DNA of 64,000 bases from contig JARFXP010000001.1 of NCBI GenBank assembly GCA_029194675.1, positions 1,604,501 to 1,668,500 on the forward strand. Direction: 5' to 3'. The position numbers were made by a program, and so were the translations under genes. Below, in pieces: positions 61,920 through 64,000 of the stretch; position 1 is the stretch's first letter; each line of letters starts with the position of its first letter. The notes under the pieces are model-generated. The model did no database searches, was not told where the DNA came from, and saw only the letters and a program-made list of their open reading frames with translations. The stretch is from Nitrospira sp. GTDB lineage: Bacteria; Nitrospirota; Nitrospiria; Nitrospirales; Nitrospiraceae.

Positions 61920-63004
61920 CACTGACAATACTCATTCACTCGTTCCGGCTCAAAGCGCGGCACATCGAGGACATTCTCGATAAAATGAAACAGGCTCCGT
62001 CGGATGCCGGTCGACAAATTGGGGTACCACAGTGGGCTGGCCACGACCAGGCCGCGAAAAGCAAAGAACGGCGCTGCCGTTTCGGTCACCTCTTTGTCGC
62101 CGCTGGCCTCCACATATGTATCCCAGAACAGCCGGAACAAGACTTCGAACGGCCCCCGGAGCTTGCCCCATCGAATGAGCGAGTTGAGCAGATAGTTGAT
62201 CGTCATCGCAGTGATATCATCGGCCGGCTCGCCCCATTCTCCTCGTGAGCGATCCAATACCGCAAAATCCGTCCCAGTACGAAACAGCACATTGTACGGA
62301 TGGAAATCCCCGTGTACCTGGGAAAGTCGATTGGCTCTGTCTCGGAGCCGCCATCGCCATCGATTGCACGCTTCCTCCACCGTTCGCAACAAATCGCCGG
62401 TGATAAAACCACAGCGCGCTGGATAGCTGTCGGTCAATCCCATGATGCATTCGCCATGGCCGATTAATTCACGCAGCCGCCGCTTGTACAGATCTGCATC
62501 ACGCCGTTTCTTCGCATGGATCTGGGCCAAGTAGCGCGCCAATGCGACGGTGCGTTGTCGATCCAACTTACGCAGCGTACCGCCTTTCATCAGCCGCTCA
62601 AGATCCCCATGATAGCTCGCGCCGTCGGTCCATTCATTCAACACGAAGAATTCGCGAGCTTCCGCGAGAGAAAAGAGCGTCTGCTTGGTATCGAATGCAC
62701 CTACATCAAGCGCCTTCACATGGCGGGGAAGACGCCCGTACGAATCATAGTCCCACAACATCGCTTGGGCCCGATCCGCCATATGTTCATGACCAAACGG
62801 GCCTGGCTTCATGGTCGCCAGCACAGCGGACTGAAGTCGACGCCCGATCTGAAACGTCAATTTGACAGGCGTGCCGTACCCATAGCGCTTCTGCTCTCCC
62901 TTGGAACTCTCTTTGCCGATGACTTCATAGGAACGTAGCTCGACACGAGGACCAAAACGACTCCGTAGATACAGCTGCAGGGCTTGTTTACTTAACCTTG
63001 GCAT
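61919..63004 (-). CDS. Aminoglycoside-phosphotransferase-like kinase
   Basis: A 361-aa protein of the APH/choline kinase group: catalytic loop SQVHGDFHPYNVLF and metal motif AVLDRSRGEWGEPADDI (D-R-S in place of D-W/F-E). Its 1-base overlap with the CysC-like gene suggests a common substrate pathway, not known. Antibiotic resistance should not be inferred. Confidence 0.8.
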   Translation of the reverse strand: MPRLSKQALQLYLRSRFGPRVELRSYEVIGKESSKGEQKRYGYGTPVKLTFQIGRRLQSAVLATMKPGPFGHEHMADRAQAMLWDYDSYGRLPRHVKALDVGAFDTKQTLFSLAEAREFFVLNEWTDGASYHGDLERLMKGGTLRKLDRQRTVALARYLAQIHAKKRRDADLYKRRLRELIGHGECIMGLTDSYPARCGFITGDLLRTVEEACNRWRWRLRDRANRLSQVHGDFHPYNVLFRTGTDFAVLDRSRGEWGEPADDITAMTINYLLNSLIRWGKLRGPFEVLFRLFWDTYVEASGDKEVTETAAPFFAFRGLVVASPLWYPNLSTGIRRSLFHFIENVLDVPRFEPERVNEYCQ

Positions 63005-63432
63005 ACCGCAATAAGTCGCAAGTCATGTTCCACGTGATCGGAGCGGGCTGAGAAACCGACTCGTCATTAGTCAAACCTCATGCGTTTCAATTCAACACTG
63101 AAGAGTGGCGATCCAACATTGCCTTCCGCACTTTCATCCACACTCGTTCAATAACTGATGCATAGCCATCCACTTGCTAAACCTTACCGAGGAGAAAATC
63201 AATACACCCATCACACCGTGTCCGTAAACGTGATCGAAGAGGCCGTCGAACAGCAGAAGGGTATCGCAGCTGGCGAGTGAGGGTCGATGAAGCCTATCCG
63301 ACCGACAGCTTCGTCGCACCGCTCAGCGACTTGAGGAGATGGCGCAGGCTGTAATACATGGAATGAAGGAGAAAAGGAACCGATCAGGCAGATCTGTCTG
63401 GATGGCGGTTGCTGATGCGAGGCGTGACAGAT
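63005..63432. other. Intergenic stretch without recognised gene
   Basis: 428 bases. Only short frames without recognisable products. No repeat or strong hairpin was seen. It contains the upstream region of the phosphotransferase gene, which runs leftward. Confidence 0.5.
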
Positions 63433-64000
63433 TCAGGCAGGGTTCTGCCGGTTGGCTGCCGCATGCGGGATCCGGGAGCGCTTCGTTCGAAAGTGGACCA
63501 GGTCCTTCGAGAAGAGCACATCCAGCGTCCAGTCCAAGGCCACGAGCAGTTTCTTTTCAAAGCGAGGCAGTTTCAGCAAGTAGATCGTCCGCCACAACCA
63601 CCAGGCGATGAAGCCGGAGAAATTCACCCCGAGAATGTTCGCGACGCCGGTCCGTTTCCCAATGGGAGCCAGCAGCCCGAGCGTCGAGTAGACGAAGGGC
63701 TTCATGCGCTCCCCTCGCAGGGTCGCCAGGATATTCCGCGCCGCCACTCTCCCTTCACGCAGCGCATGTTGCGCGGTCGGAGGATGGAAGGCTCCGGTTT
63801 TACGATCCGGCACGAGCGCGCAGTCGCCGAAGGCCCAGAGGCCCGGCCACCCCGGCACTTCCAGGTACTCGTTGACGAGGACCCGGCCCTTCGTTTTCGG
63901 GCAGGGCAGGGTCTCCAAGAGGGCATGCGGGCTGATGCCGGCGGTCCAGACCAGCGTATTGGTCGACACTGTCGTCCCATCGCTGAGGGTGACATCGAGG
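63433..64000 (-). CDS. ndh: Type II NADH dehydrogenase, 3' part (5' end beyond the window)
   Basis: The frame continues to the window edge. The visible 189 codons include LVWTAGISPHAL, LWAFGDCALVPD (FAD-binding GD) and QHALREGRVAARNILATL, then C-terminal membrane-associated helices (GFIAWWLWRTIYLLKLPRFE). This is the pattern of NDH-2, which oxidises NADH and reduces quinone without proton pumping. Confidence 0.9.
   Translation of the reverse strand, partial: LDVTLSDGTTVSTNTLVWTAGISPHALLETLPCPKTKGRVLVNEYLEVPGWPGLWAFGDCALVPDRKTGAFHPPTAQHALREGRVAARNILATLRGERMKPFVYSTLGLLAPIGKRTGVANILGVNFSGFIAWWLWRTIYLLKLPRFEKKLLVALDWTLDVLFSKDLVHFRTKRSRIPHAAANRQNPA

Noticed and set aside
61919..63004. Aminoglycoside resistance gene
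   Set aside because: The APH-like fold is shared by many kinases; the metal motif is atypical and the context is a CysC-like kinase, so resistance cannot be claimed.

Overview
The window reads as a chromosomal segment of a Nitrospira-type bacterium (phylum Nitrospirota). This is inferred from a moderately GC-rich sequence and from the gene mix: a complete isc operon with a zinc-finger HscB, a rubrerythrin / Fe-S oxidoreductase / DUF3501 group, both gltX and glnS, a MASE1 membrane sensor, many small lipoproteins, and several universal stress proteins around a diphosphate-type phosphofructokinase. No rRNA or other decisive marker is present, so the taxon is an inference.

Layout. (1) 1-8093 is the right part of an integrated element. 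It holds a frameshifted RepA-like helicase, a dense CGTTGCA iteron-like array, two related coiled-coil proteins, two small proteins, a Nu1-like terminase small subunit, an orphan phage tape-measure protein, an AlpA-like HTH protein and a tyrosine integrase. The integrase's 3' end runs into a tRNA-Glu(CTC) gene, which marks the attachment site. The gene set resembles phage satellites of the PICI type, with the tape-measure gene as the unusual part. (2) 8094-19060 is a mixed region: small lipoproteins, glnS, yacG, an alcohol dehydrogenase and the remnant of a second copy, a hendecad-repeat coiled-coil gene with an in-frame stop, a DUF433/DUF5615 toxin-antitoxin pair, a 12-repeat ankyrin protein and two tRNA-Gln genes. 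(3) 19127-34093 is mostly core: gltX, a flavin reductase, ferredoxin, iscR-S-U-A, a terminator, hscB-hscA-iscX, a class A penicillin-binding protein, a truncated MASE1 sensor and typA.

(4) 34149-37183 carries a MITE-like repeat, a peroxiredoxin, a thioredoxin-like protein, two tandem His-rich periplasmic proteins and a short-chain dehydrogenase. (5) 37280-41830 is an eroded defence/toxin region: a HicAB pair whose toxin start codon appears to be lost, a DUF3883 protein, a small protein, an ASCH-like gene and an HsdR pseudogene broken in at least three ways. (6) 41907-48639 holds a polysaccharide deacetylase, a glycosyltransferase, a two-domain PTPS/QueD-like protein, the rubrerythrin group and two lipoproteins. 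(7) 48696-56744 is a stress cluster: a MarR regulator with a Cys-rich tail, four Usp proteins, PPi-type phosphofructokinase, a DUF2934 protein, an FmdB zinc ribbon and a cytochrome c. (8) 56793-64000 has a nicotinamidase-like gene coupled to pncB, a pentapeptide-repeat protein, a dienelactone-hydrolase-like protein, restriction-modification debris, a kinase pair including a CysC-like enzyme, and the 3' part of a type II NADH dehydrogenase.

How the parts work together: the isc block is a self-contained Fe-S assembly unit under a likely IscR operator. The rubrerythrin block and the peroxiredoxin/thioredoxin pair suggest peroxide defence. The Usp/PFK/MarR block looks like an energy-stress module. 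The element at 1-8 kb and the island at 37-42 kb are the accessory parts and hold most of the unusual observations.
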